Origin: Deefgea salmonis | GTDB lineage: Bacteria > Pseudomonadota > Gammaproteobacteria > Burkholderiales > Chitinibacteraceae | Reading direction: 5' to 3' | Length of the DNA: 64,000 nt | NCBI RefSeq assembly: GCF_020531905.1 | Contig: NZ_JAJAWG010000003.1 | Coordinates: 310,001-374,000 of the forward strand | In this document: in pieces, positions 42,401 through 51,168 of the stretch | Layout of the letters: each line of letters begins with the position of its first letter | How positions within the stretch are numbered: the stretch's first letter is position 1 | Notes under the pieces: generated by a model | Database searches by the model: none | What the model was told of the DNA's origin: nothing | Seen by the model: only the letters and a program-made list of their open reading frames with translations | Program-made: the position numbers and the translations under genes

Positions 42401-43762
42401 GTGATTAATGCCGTTCAAGGCCATCGCACGAATTCAGTTCAAGAAGCGATTAACTATCTTAAAGGCGACCACGATCATAATGGCGTGGAGAGAAAACCTA
42501 AGCCTAGATTTTTCACCGGAAGTGAAAATGATTGTCTTATTGCTTGTGAAAGCATAGATAGAAAACAGAAGTATGTTACTGGAACCTTGGCCTTTGAACC
42601 AAATGAACGACCAAGTGATAAAGAGCTTATGGAAGTAGTTAAATCATTCCGTGCCACCTTCATGGCCGGTCTTGAACATGGCGTAAATTTCACAGACTTT
42701 TGGAATATCCATGAAGATAAAAATCGTATTGAGTTGAATTACGTCATCCCATTGACTGAATTAACCACTGGCAAGCAAATAAATCCGTTTCCACCTGGCA
42801 AAGCAAAAGAAGATTTTAAGGACGCATTTGATGCAACCTGGAATCACATTCTTGGTTTTGACCAAGTTGTCAGAGATCCACTAAAAGCATCTTCTTCAAA
42901 ATTTGAAACCAAGGTTTTGCCACATTCAGATTCAGCACTTGCCAAGCAAATTAAAGTTAGTAAACCAGATAAGGACAACATAAGCGCCAATGTTGCCTAT
43001 CAGATTCATCAAGGAAAAATTAACAGTAGGCAGCAACTATGTGATTACCTAGAAAACTTTGGTGAAATCACCAGAGTGAACGATAAATTCATCTCACTAA
43101 AAATTCACGGATCACAAAAAGCTTTTCGTTTAAAAGGACCAGTTTATGAACATGGCGCCGATTTTCAGAAGTTGAAAATTGAGTCTGCTACTAAGGATGC
43201 TCCATACAGAAGGCAGCTTAATGATGCTGATTTTCAAAAGGTGCAATCAACTCTTGCACGATTGACTAAATCAAGAAAGTCTTTTAATCAGAAGCTGATT
43301 GCCACTCCCATGACTGGAAGAAGCAACAGAAATCGTTTGTATGGTGCGAAGTCAATTCCTAAGCAGTCTGCACCAGTCAAAGAAGTTCAGCAGACACCAC
43401 AGAAGGCCCCTACACAGGTTCAAGCGCCATTGACCAGCACTGCACCTAAGCAAGTTCCTGAGATCGCTCAGAAGCAGCCTACAGCCGGTAAACCAGCAAT
43501 GAAGGATTCACCAACTAAAGAAAGTGGTTCTTCTGGACCAACTTCAATGGGTAGCAGTTCAGATGCTTCTATTGGAAATCTTCAAGCTCAATTGTCTGAT
43601 TTGAGAAATCAAATTGCTAATGCCAAAGATCCAGCCAAAGCCGCATCTTTGAAAATTAGAGCTATGAAACTTGAACAGCAGATTGGCGCAGCAGTAGAAG
43701 CTGATCGCATTAGAAAACTCAAAGAATCAGAACGATTCAGTGGCATCAAGAAAAAATATTGA
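42401..43762 (+). CDS. relaxase, ColE1/MbeA-like (MOB-HEN type)
   Basis: The relaxase nicks oriT and pilots the strand into the recipient. Tyr19 (QEAINYLKG) lies at the position of the MbeA nucleophile. WNIHEDKNRIELNYVIPL gives His104, Glu111 and Asn113, the H-x6-E-x-N spacing of the HEN relaxases of the ColE1 family. The C-terminal part is Pro/Gln/Ser-rich and ends in a coiled coil (IGNLQAQLSDLRNQIANAKD). Length is 453 residues. The start is GTG 42,401 with AAGG nine bases before it. A HEN relaxase on an integrative element is less common than on small plasmids. Confidence 0.85.
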   Translation: MINAVQGHRTNSVQEAINYLKGDHDHNGVERKPKPRFFTGSENDCLIACESIDRKQKYVTGTLAFEPNERPSDKELMEVVKSFRATFMAGLEHGVNFTDFWNIHEDKNRIELNYVIPLTELTTGKQINPFPPGKAKEDFKDAFDATWNHILGFDQVVRDPLKASSSKFETKVLPHSDSALAKQIKVSKPDKDNISANVAYQIHQGKINSRQQLCDYLENFGEITRVNDKFISLKIHGSQKAFRLKGPVYEHGADFQKLKIESATKDAPYRRQLNDADFQKVQSTLARLTKSRKSFNQKLIATPMTGRSNRNRLYGAKSIPKQSAPVKEVQQTPQKAPTQVQAPLTSTAPKQVPEIAQKQPTAGKPAMKDSPTKESGSSGPTSMGSSSDASIGNLQAQLSDLRNQIANAKDPAKAASLKIRAMKLEQQIGAAVEADRIRKLKESERFSGIKKKY

Positions 43763-43772
43763 ATATTCGGCC

Positions 43773-43800
43773 AAAAAAAGCACCCGAAGGTGCTTATATT
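43773..43800. terminator. shared-type bidirectional terminator
   Basis: AAGCACC/GGTGCTT around CGAA between the relaxase and the convergent small gene; on the minus strand the loop is UUCG. Confidence 0.8.
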
Positions 43801-44051
43801 TTCTTTGTTTCTTTTCTTTCTCTTGGACCTAACATGGCATTGAGTTTTTCATTGAGATTTTTCTTATCAAGCCATTGATTAAAAACAACTTCGGAAACCT
43901 TGCTTCCATAGAGCCACCATTCCTTTAACCCGGTTTTCTCCCACACTACAGCGGGACCTGATTCGCAGTGTTTTTGAAAGCGGCCATTAATGTAATTCGT
44001 TAAAACATAGCATTCTGATTGAATATCTTGATCTTTTTCATTTTCGTTCAT
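43794..44051 (-). CDS. hypothetical small protein with MORN-like stretch
   Basis: The 85-residue protein contains ESGPAVVWEKTGLKEWWLYG, resembling the repeat unit seen in MORN-like or 'DGPAxx...G...WYxxG' proteins of phages, and a basic C-terminus. A short purine-rich site (GGGAGTAGG) lies upstream of the ATG. No function is recognised. Confidence 0.55.
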   Translation of the reverse strand: MNENEKDQDIQSECYVLTNYINGRFQKHCESGPAVVWEKTGLKEWWLYGSKVSEVVFNQWLDKKNLNEKLNAMLGPRERKETKKI

Positions 44052-44108
44052 CTTGATTGCCTACTCCCTACTGAGGAATATCATACAAAATATAAAGCTC
44101 AAGTCAAC

Positions 44109-44134
44109 AAAAAAGCACCCGAAGGTGCTTTTTT
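44109..44134 (-). terminator. shared-type terminator, UUCG loop on minus strand
   Basis: On the minus strand GCACC-UUCG-GGTGC with T-run ends integrase transcription 160 bases after its stop codon. Confidence 0.85.
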
Positions 44135-44293
44135 ATTACTGCCATTTGGCAGATCATTAGTTTAACGAGTTTCCCGCTCACATTAGCCGTTAATTTTGGC
44201 TTTGTCAAAACTAATCTAACAGAATAAATCAGGAAGTCAAGCCTTTATCTTGCTTGCAATGTGCAGTTAAATTTATATGAATTTAACTGTCAA

Positions 44294-45451
44294 TCAAGCA
44301 GCATTAGCCCAAAGTTTTGCGCCAATGTCACTATGCCTTAAAGTGGCATATCTTTTCAAAGTTCCCAACTCAATATGACCTGAAATTTTACTAATTTCAA
44401 TGTCAGTCAAATTTGTATTCACAAAATACCAGCTAACAGCACAATGCCTTAAATCGTGAATTTTGAAGTTTGTAACTTTGGCATTTTTGCAGATGATTTT
44501 GAACCGAGCAGCAAGAACAGAACTGCTTTGCCAATAATCACCAAACACCAACGATTGACCATCCTTCTTCAACTTCATAAGACGGTCTTTAATGAAGTGG
44601 TAAAACTCTGGCCTTAGTGGAACCTTCCGATCTTCGGCATTCTTTTTGTCAGCAATTTTTGTATTCTCTTTGGGAACGAAAATGTATGAATTACTTGGAT
44701 TGCTTTCATCCAAGTGAATTTCATTCCACTTCATCAACAATGTTTCACCAGCACGCATACACGAATAGTATTGCCAAAGAATAAGACACCGCAATTCTTC
44801 GCGCTTCACATACATTTTTTCTGTAGCAGCCAGCAAGCTATCTAATTCACCAGTTTCAAGAATGCGATCCCTTGGAATCCACGCTTTAGGAGGTGAATTT
44901 TCATCAAATGGCTTACGGTCAAATGTGTAATCGTGGTGCTTGGCGTGCCACTTCAAAGAAGTCCTGATGGCATAGTAGAGCTTGCGAATGGTGCTTTCAC
45001 TGTAGGTCTTTGTGACCAACTCACCAGTTTTTACATCCAAAATTTTATGACCAGCATAAAGCGGACTAGGTTTCTTTTTAGTCACTTGGTCAGGAATGAC
45101 CTGTTCTAGTTTGGCCTTCAAGTAGAGAGCAAACGTTCCAGACTTGAAATTTCCAAGCGGAACTTTTCCAATCTCCAACTTCAATTTTTCAAGGTCGTAT
45201 CGCTTACCCGGTGCCACAGTGTTGTGCTTTAAATATTCGGTAAAAATCTGGGCCAAAGTCATCTTCTTGATTTTGGTGATGTCTACCGACTCACCACGAT
45301 CAATTTTTGACTTGACTTCACGAATGAATTTTTCAGCTTCTTTTTTGGTCTTACAGGTTTTGCTGACAGCAACACCTGCTTCTCGAATGCGCACCAAGAA
45401 CGACACATCGCCATTCACGCCAACACGTTCAGTTATCAACTTACCCGCCAT
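44294..45451 (-). CDS. int: tyrosine-family site-specific integrase
   Basis: The 385-residue recombinase integrates the element at tRNA-Arg. The N-terminal AP2-like/SAM-like arm- and core-binding region (LITERVGVNGDVSFLVRIRE, AEKFIREVKSKI) precedes the catalytic domain with SCMRAGETLLMKW (Arg I), HDLRHCAVSWYF (H-x-x-R) and GHIELGTLKRYATL (His/Trp box and Tyr nucleophile). The start is ATG 45,451 with AAAGGA upstream. The gene begins 125 bp from the right core site, as is usual for integrases. Confidence 0.95.
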   Translation of the reverse strand: MAGKLITERVGVNGDVSFLVRIREAGVAVSKTCKTKKEAEKFIREVKSKIDRGESVDITKIKKMTLAQIFTEYLKHNTVAPGKRYDLEKLKLEIGKVPLGNFKSGTFALYLKAKLEQVIPDQVTKKKPSPLYAGHKILDVKTGELVTKTYSESTIRKLYYAIRTSLKWHAKHHDYTFDRKPFDENSPPKAWIPRDRILETGELDSLLAATEKMYVKREELRCLILWQYYSCMRAGETLLMKWNEIHLDESNPSNSYIFVPKENTKIADKKNAEDRKVPLRPEFYHFIKDRLMKLKKDGQSLVFGDYWQSSSVLAARFKIICKNAKVTNFKIHDLRHCAVSWYFVNTNLTDIEISKISGHIELGTLKRYATLRHSDIGAKLWANAA

Positions 45452-45484
45452 CTTCGCCAATCCTTTCTAGTCACCAAGTTGGAA

Positions 45485-45500
45485 CTTGGAACAAATTTGG
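45485..45500 (+). repeat. element-end 16-bp repeat, right copy
   Basis: CTTGGAACAAATTTGG, identical to 34,528-34,543. Nearby TTGGAAC half-copies (45,479-45,485 and 45,498-45,504) suggest several protein-binding sites between the integrase gene and attR. Confidence 0.65.
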
Positions 45501-45575
45501 AACATTTTAGCTATGGTAGCGTACTTGTTGTCTGTAAGTGGTTGCTGTATAACGACTTTTCCAACTTATGATTGT

Positions 45576-45588
45576 TGCCTCCTAAGCG
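45576..45588 (+). repeat. attR core
   Basis: TGCCTCCTAAGCG, identical to attL at 34,422. The sequence left of it is element DNA, not tRNA. Confidence 0.88.
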
Positions 45589-45622
45589 CTAGATACAGGT
45601 TCGATTCCTGTCGGGGACACCA
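45576..45622 (+). pseudogene. 3' part of host tRNA-Arg(CCT)
   Basis: From the core it continues with the anticodon stem end GCGCT, the variable loop, T-arm ACAGG TTCGATT CCTGT, acceptor strand CGGGGAC and encoded CCA (45,620-45,622). The 5' part is 11 kb away at 34,394. Element DNA left of the core does not supply an acceptor strand or D-arm, so no functional tRNA results at this end. Confidence 0.92.
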
Positions 45623-45631
45623 GCAATGACA

Positions 45632-45652
45632 AAAGCCCCAATGTGGGGCTTT
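45632..45652. terminator. terminator of the original tRNA-Arg gene
   Basis: AAAGCCCCA/TGGGGCTTT with an ATG loop, just after the tRNA CCA end. It is symmetric enough to also stop the convergent fli operon. Confidence 0.8.
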
Positions 45653-45676
45653 GTTATTTCTGTTACTGCCGCACGT

Positions 45677-46108
45677 TTAATATCGTCCTAAACGGCTATT
45701 AAATTCATCAAGCAGTTTTTGCTCTTGCTGCCCTTCTTTGCGTAATTCAGCTTGATTGTGCCGATCGCGTAAGGCTTCGAATGCTTTTACTTTGCGCTCG
45801 CAGCTTTGCCAATCCGTTTTATGCCGTTCATATTCCAACGCTAACCGCTCTACTTCAAAGATTTGCTGATCGGCAGCGCCATCGAGTTTAGCCAAAAACA
45901 ATTGATAATCTCGCCACTGGCCAATCGACATGCCGGTTTGCGCGCTATTGGCCAAGCGCGCGCGGTATTCATGCCGAAAGCCATCCACTTGCTCGAGCTT
46001 ATTGCGCGCCAATAACCACGCTGCTTGCGCCGCTTGCATTAAGCGTGCCGCGTCTTCACGCTGATCAATCGCCAGTTGCAATAAAAATGCAAAACGAAAT
46101 TGCGCCAC
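45677..46108 (-). CDS. fliJ: flagellar export chaperone FliJ
   Basis: FliJ is a small coiled-coil protein of the flagellar type III export gate, linking FliI to FlhA. The 143 residues are almost wholly helical and charged (LLQLAIDQREDAARLMQAAQ, ERKVKAFEALRDRHNQAELR), with the usual N-terminus FRFAFLLQLA and C-terminal LLDEFNSRLGR. It follows fliI by 4 bp, and is the last gene of the operon. The call rests on context as well as sequence, since FliJ diverges fast. Confidence 0.88.
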   Translation of the reverse strand: MAQFRFAFLLQLAIDQREDAARLMQAAQAAWLLARNKLEQVDGFRHEYRARLANSAQTGMSIGQWRDYQLFLAKLDGAADQQIFEVERLALEYERHKTDWQSCERKVKAFEALRDRHNQAELRKEGQQEQKLLDEFNSRLGRY

Positions 46109-46112
46109 TCAA

Positions 46113-47513
46113 TCACATCCCAAACAATTGCGCCAACTTCACTCTAGCGCCTTCGTAGCTTTCTTGTTCGTGAATCCCTTGTTGCAAAAAGGCTTCAAAA
46201 CCGGGATGCCGGCGTATCGCTTCATCGAGCACCGGGTCGGACCCCGGCACATATGCACCAACACTGATTAAATCGCGGCTACGCTGATAGCGAGCATACA
46301 AGTGCTTAAATTGACGCACTAAATCAAACTCAGGCTGGCTAATAATATCGTGCATTACCCGTGAAATAGAGGCTTCGATGTCAATCGCCGGATAATGGCC
46401 AGATTCCGCCAATTGCCGTGACAAGACAAAGTGACCATCTAAAATCGCGCGGGCATTGTCAGCGATGGGATCTTGCTGATCGTCCCCTTCTGACAACACA
46501 GTATAAAAAGCCGTAATCGAGCCGCCGCCCTCCCGACCATTACCAGCCCGCTCAACCAATTGCGGTAAGCGCGCAAATACCGAAGGCGGATAACCTTTGG
46601 TCGCGGGTGGCTCACCAATCGCCAAGGCGATTTCCCGCTGCGCCATCGCATAGCGGGTTAAGGAGTCCATAATCAGCAGTACATTTTGCCCTTGATCGCG
46701 AAAATACTCGGCAATGCTGGTCGCGTAGGCTGCGCCATACAAACGCAGCAGCGGCGGCGTATCGGCCGGCGCAGCAACGACCACACTGCGCGCACGGCCT
46801 TCGTCACCCAGAATGTTTTCAATAAAATCTTTCACTTCTCGGCCCCGCTCGCCGATTAAGCCCACCACCACCACATCGGCCTTGGTGTAGCGCGCCATCA
46901 TGCCAAGCAGCACCGATTTACCCACCCCAGAACCGGCAAATAAACCCAAGCGTTGCCCGCGCCCAACCGTCAGCATGGCATTAATGGCGCGCACGCCAAC
47001 GTCCATCACTTGCTTGACGGGTTCTCTATCCATGGGGTTATACGGGCGAGCAAATAAGGGCTGATAGCTCTCAAATTGCAGCGGCCCTTTGCCGTCAAGT
47101 GGCCGCCCCAAGCCGTCTAAAATTCGATTGAGTAATCCCCATCCGACCGGCACTTGCCGGCCATGATCTTCAACACGCCGCTGCGCCGCTCTGGGTTTGC
47201 CAAATTCGGGCTCCCATGCAGAAAAATCCTCCAGTGGAATCACTGCCGCACCCGGCTCAACACCATACACTTCAGCAATCGGCATTAAAAACAGCCGGCT
47301 TTCTTGAAAGCCCACCACCACCGCTTCCACAGAATGGCCATTGGGCGTCATCACTTGGCACGATGCGCCGATTGGCAGCCGCAAACCGACCGCCTCCAGC
47401 ACCATACCCGAAACACGCGTTAAACGCCCACGCGGCTGGCAGGGACGAATCGCAGTAATGGCCGAGCCGCAATCATTGAGATAGCTTTGAATGAATTGAA
47501 TTGGCGTGCTCAT
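46113..47513 (-). CDS. fliI: flagellum-specific ATPase FliI
   Basis: FliI is the export ATPase, related to the F1 beta subunit, that helps feed flagellar proteins to the export gate. The 466-residue protein has [20 protein letters not shown] (Walker A), [20 protein letters not shown] (Walker B), [20 protein letters not shown] and the C-terminal [14 protein letters not shown]. It is normal in length and lies 3 bp after fliH. Confidence 0.97.
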   Translation of the reverse strand: MSTPIQFIQSYLNDCGSAITAIRPCQPRGRLTRVSGMVLEAVGLRLPIGASCQVMTPNGHSVEAVVVGFQESRLFLMPIAEVYGVEPGAAVIPLEDFSAWEPEFGKPRAAQRRVEDHGRQVPVGWGLLNRILDGLGRPLDGKGPLQFESYQPLFARPYNPMDREPVKQVMDVGVRAINAMLTVGRGQRLGLFAGSGVGKSVLLGMMARYTKADVVVVGLIGERGREVKDFIENILGDEGRARSVVVAAPADTPPLLRLYGAAYATSIAEYFRDQGQNVLLIMDSLTRYAMAQREIALAIGEPPATKGYPPSVFARLPQLVERAGNGREGGGSITAFYTVLSEGDDQQDPIADNARAILDGHFVLSRQLAESGHYPAIDIEASISRVMHDIISQPEFDLVRQFKHLYARYQRSRDLISVGAYVPGSDPVLDEAIRRHPGFEAFLQQGIHEQESYEGARVKLAQLFGM

Positions 47514-47516
47514 AAA

Positions 47517-48395
47517 CTAAGTGAGCTCAGCATCGGCAGCAGGTGCCAAAGGCGATGACGTAGACAATGAATCGATGATCGCTGCGGACTCAACATCAGT
47601 TATTGCTGGCGCTGGCGTTTCGAAATGCAGGGTTGCAGGTGCCGCCTGTGTTTCTTCTGATGGGTATTGCCCCCAAGCTAAATCAGTTCGCTCGTTGCGT
47701 TTCAATACCCTAAGAATATTTTCCCAGCGTGATGCCAAAGAAAAAGACAACTGCGTGGCCGGTGTTTCAATTTTGCAGCTGCCACTCAATAAATTGGGAT
47801 CGGCGACTAAGCGCCAAACGTCGTCAGGCAATTCAATTTGCAGCGACAAGTGCAGCAATTCAAAATCTTCGGGCGACAAAAATAAGCGCGATGGGTGGCT
47901 CGCCGTTGGCATCATTGCGAGCGCCTCACGGATCGGGGCCAGCAATTGCTTGGGCTGACTTTTTAGTTCATCACAAATCATTTGTCTTGCCGCGAGCAAA
48001 GCCAAATCGAGTACCGACTCAGCCAATTGCGCCTCGCCCTGCGCTAAGGTTTCGGTAATATGCCCCAATAAATGTAGCAATTGCTGCGTTTCGGCCTCCC
48101 CGGCCAAACGTCCCGCCTCTAAACCGGCTTGAAAACCTTCATGATGCGCTTGCTGCTGAATCGCTTCGATTTCTTCTGCTGTGGGTAGCGGCAAGCTCGG
48201 TTCAATAGGCAAAGCCGCCTCTGGCGCCAACGCTGGCGACGCCAGTGGCTCAGGGATCGACTCGATCTCCTCTGGCGTTTCAACTACAGGTGGAGCGGGT
48301 GTGGCCTTGGGGGTATCAAGGAGAGAATTAAATTGCCAGAGCTGAAACTCAGATAGCTCTTCGCGTGGAATCACGCGACGATGGGGTCCTGACAT
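47517..48395 (-). CDS. fliH: flagellar assembly protein FliH
   Basis: FliH regulates FliI and tethers it to the export apparatus at the C-ring. The 292-residue protein has a Pro/Glu-rich N-terminal region, then the FliH/HrpE pattern EGFQAGLEAGRLAGEAETQQ and a C-terminal domain with ESVLDLALLAARQMICDELK and LLSGSCKIETPATQLSFSL. The low-complexity start and ~55-residue C-terminal tail are variable in the family. It is 8 bp after fliG. Confidence 0.92.
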   Translation of the reverse strand: MSGPHRRVIPREELSEFQLWQFNSLLDTPKATPAPPVVETPEEIESIPEPLASPALAPEAALPIEPSLPLPTAEEIEAIQQQAHHEGFQAGLEAGRLAGEAETQQLLHLLGHITETLAQGEAQLAESVLDLALLAARQMICDELKSQPKQLLAPIREALAMMPTASHPSRLFLSPEDFELLHLSLQIELPDDVWRLVADPNLLSGSCKIETPATQLSFSLASRWENILRVLKRNERTDLAWGQYPSEETQAAPATLHFETPAPAITDVESAAIIDSLSTSSPLAPAADAELT

Positions 48396-48403
48396 GGTGT
48401 TCC

Positions 48404-49411
48404 TTAATCAACTAAACCCTCGCCGCCGCCGCCGCCCAACACAATTTGCCCTTCATCGGCCAGACGACGTACGATTTTAAGAATTTCTTTTTGCTCGCCT
48501 TCGACTTCAGAGAGTTTAACCGGCCCTTTTGCTTCTAGATCTTCGCGCAACATTTCTGCGGCACGTTGTGACATGTTTTTAAATATTTTTTCGCGTAATG
48601 CTTGGCTGGTGCCTTTGAGCGCGACCACTAAAGAATCGGATTGAATTTCGCGCATCAAAAGCTGGATTCCACGGTCATCAATATCCAACACGTTATCAAA
48701 GGTAAACATTTTGTCTTGAATTTTTTGTGCCAGCTCAGGATCGTATTCACGAATATTGGCAACGGCCGATGTTTCGACTGCGCTGCCCATAAAATTGAGC
48801 ATATCGGCGGCCATTTGCACGCCACCCATCGCACTTTTTTTCAGCTTATCAGTGCCAGATAAAAGCTGAGTCAAAACGTCATTGAGCTCTTTTAATGCCG
48901 CCGGCTGCACGCCCTCTAAGGTTGCAATCCGTAGCAAGACATCATTACGTAAGCGCTCAACAAAATGCCCCATGATTTCTGACGATTGATCCGGCTCTAA
49001 ATGCACCATGATGGTAGCAATAATCTGTGGATGTTCGTTTTTAATCAATTCAGCAACCGCAATGGCATCCATCCATTTTAAAGATTCAATGCCATTATTA
49101 TCATTGCCTTGCAAGATTCGATCGAGCAAATTAGCGGCTTTATCAGTGCCCAGCGCTTTAGTTAAGACCGAACGAATATATTCATCGGCGGCCCCTAAAT
49201 TGGCGCGATTTTGCGTCGACGCAATGAAATCTCCGAGCACTTTGTCCATATCTTCGCGCTTGACCGTATTCATATTGGCCATCGCAAAACCAATTTTTTG
49301 GACTTCTTTCGGCCCTAAAAACTTAAAAATTTCAACAGCACAGTCCTCACCCAAAGACATTAGTAATAAGGCACCACGATTGACGCCGTCTTCATTCATA
49401 TTGGCTGCCAT
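48404..49411 (-). CDS. fliG: flagellar motor switch protein FliG
   Basis: FliG forms the rotor ring that meets the stator and sets direction. In 335 residues the N-terminal (GALLLMSLGEDCAVEIFKFL), middle (NEHPQIIATIMVHLEPDQ, the EHPQ motif) and C-terminal domains are present; the last shows the charged helix FDNVLDIDDRGIQLLMREIQ that contacts MotA. AGGAG precedes the ATG. The protein ends in a Gly-rich tail. Confidence 0.97.
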   Translation of the reverse strand: MAANMNEDGVNRGALLLMSLGEDCAVEIFKFLGPKEVQKIGFAMANMNTVKREDMDKVLGDFIASTQNRANLGAADEYIRSVLTKALGTDKAANLLDRILQGNDNNGIESLKWMDAIAVAELIKNEHPQIIATIMVHLEPDQSSEIMGHFVERLRNDVLLRIATLEGVQPAALKELNDVLTQLLSGTDKLKKSAMGGVQMAADMLNFMGSAVETSAVANIREYDPELAQKIQDKMFTFDNVLDIDDRGIQLLMREIQSDSLVVALKGTSQALREKIFKNMSQRAAEMLREDLEAKGPVKLSEVEGEQKEILKIVRRLADEGQIVLGGGGGEGLVD

Positions 49412-49422
49412 CTCGATGACTC

Positions 49423-51141
49423 CTAAGACATTTTATTGGGATCGGATTTCTCCGCATTAACCATCATCCATTCACGCAAAATCGTTGCCACCATGCGCGG
49501 ATCATTTTTAGCCAACTCTTTAGCTTGCTGCAATAAGTCAGCAAAAGCCGACATTTTTTGCTGCTCCTCTTCGCCTTCACTCGCCGGCCCTTTCGAATCT
49601 GGCGAGAAATGCTCGCCGACCGGCATATCCCCCAAATCAAGCTCAGTGGTGCGGGCCTCTTCGCGAGAGCGCGTGATGTCTTTCATCAACGGTCGAACGA
49701 TAAAGAACAGTAAATAAAATACCGCCACTAAAATCACCAGCGCTTTTAAGACGTCTGGACCATTGCTCTGCACATAGCTTAAAGCGCGATCTTGTAATGG
49801 CTTGTCTTCCAAAGGAATAGACTCGGCAAAAGCAGCATTCACGACATTCACCGAGTCGCCACGCTCTTTGTTATAACCAATCGCTTCACGCACCAAATTG
49901 TTAATCTGTAGCATTTCTTGCGGCGAGAATGGCACATACGACAACTTGCCATCTTTATCTTTACCAGCCTTGTAATTGAGTACCACTGCCGCAGAAAGTC
50001 GCTTAACCGACCCCACCGACTGCTTGACATGTTGGATGGTTTTATCCACCTCAAAATTAGTTGTGGCCTCTTTACGCGAATTACTTTGGGTTGCCGGCAA
50101 TATGGCGCTCGCGCCAGAAGCAATCGGCGCCGTAATCGGCGCGAGTGCTGCGCCTGGCGGTTGATTAGACAGAGCCCCCGGCACCCCCATCGCCATCTCT
50201 TCGCTCGATTTACCGGCTTGCTCCAAAGATTGCAAGCTACGAATCGCCGCAGAGTTGGGCGGCGAGTTTGGCCGATATGTTTCGGACGTTTGCTCTATTT
50301 CAGAAAAATCGAGCTGTGCTGTCACTTCTGCGCGCACATTGCCTTTACCGACAATCGGCGCCAAAATCGTTTCTAGTCGCTCAACAAAGCCTCTTTCAAC
50401 GGTATTGACATACTGCAGCTGACGCTGATCTAAAGTGCCCTTATTTAAATCAGCCGAGCGAGACAGTAAATTGCCATCTTGATCGACTACCGTCACATTG
50501 GTCACCGGCATACCGGGAATACTCGATGACACTAAATGGATAATGCCAGCGACTTGCCCACCATCCAGAACGCGGCCAGGATGCAAAGTGAGCACAATCG
50601 ACGCCGATGGCTTTTGCTGATCGCGCAAAAATACCGTTTGCTTTGGCGTTGCTAAATGCACACGGGCTTTTTCTACTGAAGAGATACTTTCAATCGAGCG
50701 AACTAACTCACCTTCGATTGCTCGCTGATAATTAACTTGCTCGGTAAACTGAGAAACACCAAATTTTTGGTTGTCGATTAACTCAAAACCGGTATTGGCC
50801 GCTTTAGGTAAACCTTGCGCCGCGAGTTTGAGCCGGACATCGTAGATTTTTTCTGCTGGAACTGAAATCATGCCAGCATCGAGTTTGTAGGGGATATTGA
50901 GTTGCTGCAAAGACTGAATGACTGCGCCACCGTCTTTGTCTGGCAAATTGGTAAACAAAATGCGATAAGCCGGTTCGCGTGACCACAATAAAGAGCCCAC
51001 TACCCCAGCAATAATGATGGCGACCATCACCATGGCCAACATTTTACGCGCAGCAGGCATCTCGCTGAAGCGCTGACGCAGCCCACCGAAATTTCCTGCC
51101 CTAACTAAGGTGTTATCTGTCGCGACGCCCGCTTCTGCCAT
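49423..51141 (-). CDS. fliF: flagellar MS-ring protein FliF
   Basis: FliF builds the MS ring in the inner membrane, the base of the flagellum. The 572 residues have two membrane helices (LAMVMVAIIIAGVVGSLLW near residue 35 and VLKALVILVAVFYLLFFIV near 445), the periplasmic ring-building motifs (LPDKDGGAVIQSLQQLNIPY, EGELVRSIESISSVEKARVH, VTVVDQDGNLLS) and a C-terminal cytoplasmic FliG-binding segment (MVATILREWM). Length and domains are standard. Confidence 0.97.
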   Translation of the reverse strand: MAEAGVATDNTLVRAGNFGGLRQRFSEMPAARKMLAMVMVAIIIAGVVGSLLWSREPAYRILFTNLPDKDGGAVIQSLQQLNIPYKLDAGMISVPAEKIYDVRLKLAAQGLPKAANTGFELIDNQKFGVSQFTEQVNYQRAIEGELVRSIESISSVEKARVHLATPKQTVFLRDQQKPSASIVLTLHPGRVLDGGQVAGIIHLVSSSIPGMPVTNVTVVDQDGNLLSRSADLNKGTLDQRQLQYVNTVERGFVERLETILAPIVGKGNVRAEVTAQLDFSEIEQTSETYRPNSPPNSAAIRSLQSLEQAGKSSEEMAMGVPGALSNQPPGAALAPITAPIASGASAILPATQSNSRKEATTNFEVDKTIQHVKQSVGSVKRLSAAVVLNYKAGKDKDGKLSYVPFSPQEMLQINNLVREAIGYNKERGDSVNVVNAAFAESIPLEDKPLQDRALSYVQSNGPDVLKALVILVAVFYLLFFIVRPLMKDITRSREEARTTELDLGDMPVGEHFSPDSKGPASEGEEEQQKMSAFADLLQQAKELAKNDPRMVATILREWMMVNAEKSDPNKMS

Positions 51142-51168
51142 ACCTTACCGATTTTCAAGGTGTCAGGT

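Larger units (their letters stand above)
34422..45588. mobile_element. integrative mobilizable element in tRNA-Arg(CCT), ~11.2 kb
   Basis: The element is bounded by two copies of TGCCTCCTAAGCG that lie in the two halves of a split tRNA-Arg gene. It carries a tyrosine integrase next to the right end, a relaxase and MobC-like protein with a candidate oriT, a type II restriction-modification pair, an XRE regulator, its own tRNA-Arg(CCT) and small proteins of unknown role. Its DNA is more A+T-rich than the flanks. It has no type IV secretion or phage structural genes, so it would need a helper to transfer. Most of its genes are separated by hairpin terminators of one shared type (AAGCAC...GTGCTTTTT). 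Confidence 0.9.

Noticed and set aside
34422-45588. Reading the element as a prophage
   Set aside because: There are no capsid, tail, lysis or packaging genes; a relaxase, MobC-like protein and oriT-like repeats fit a mobilizable element better.
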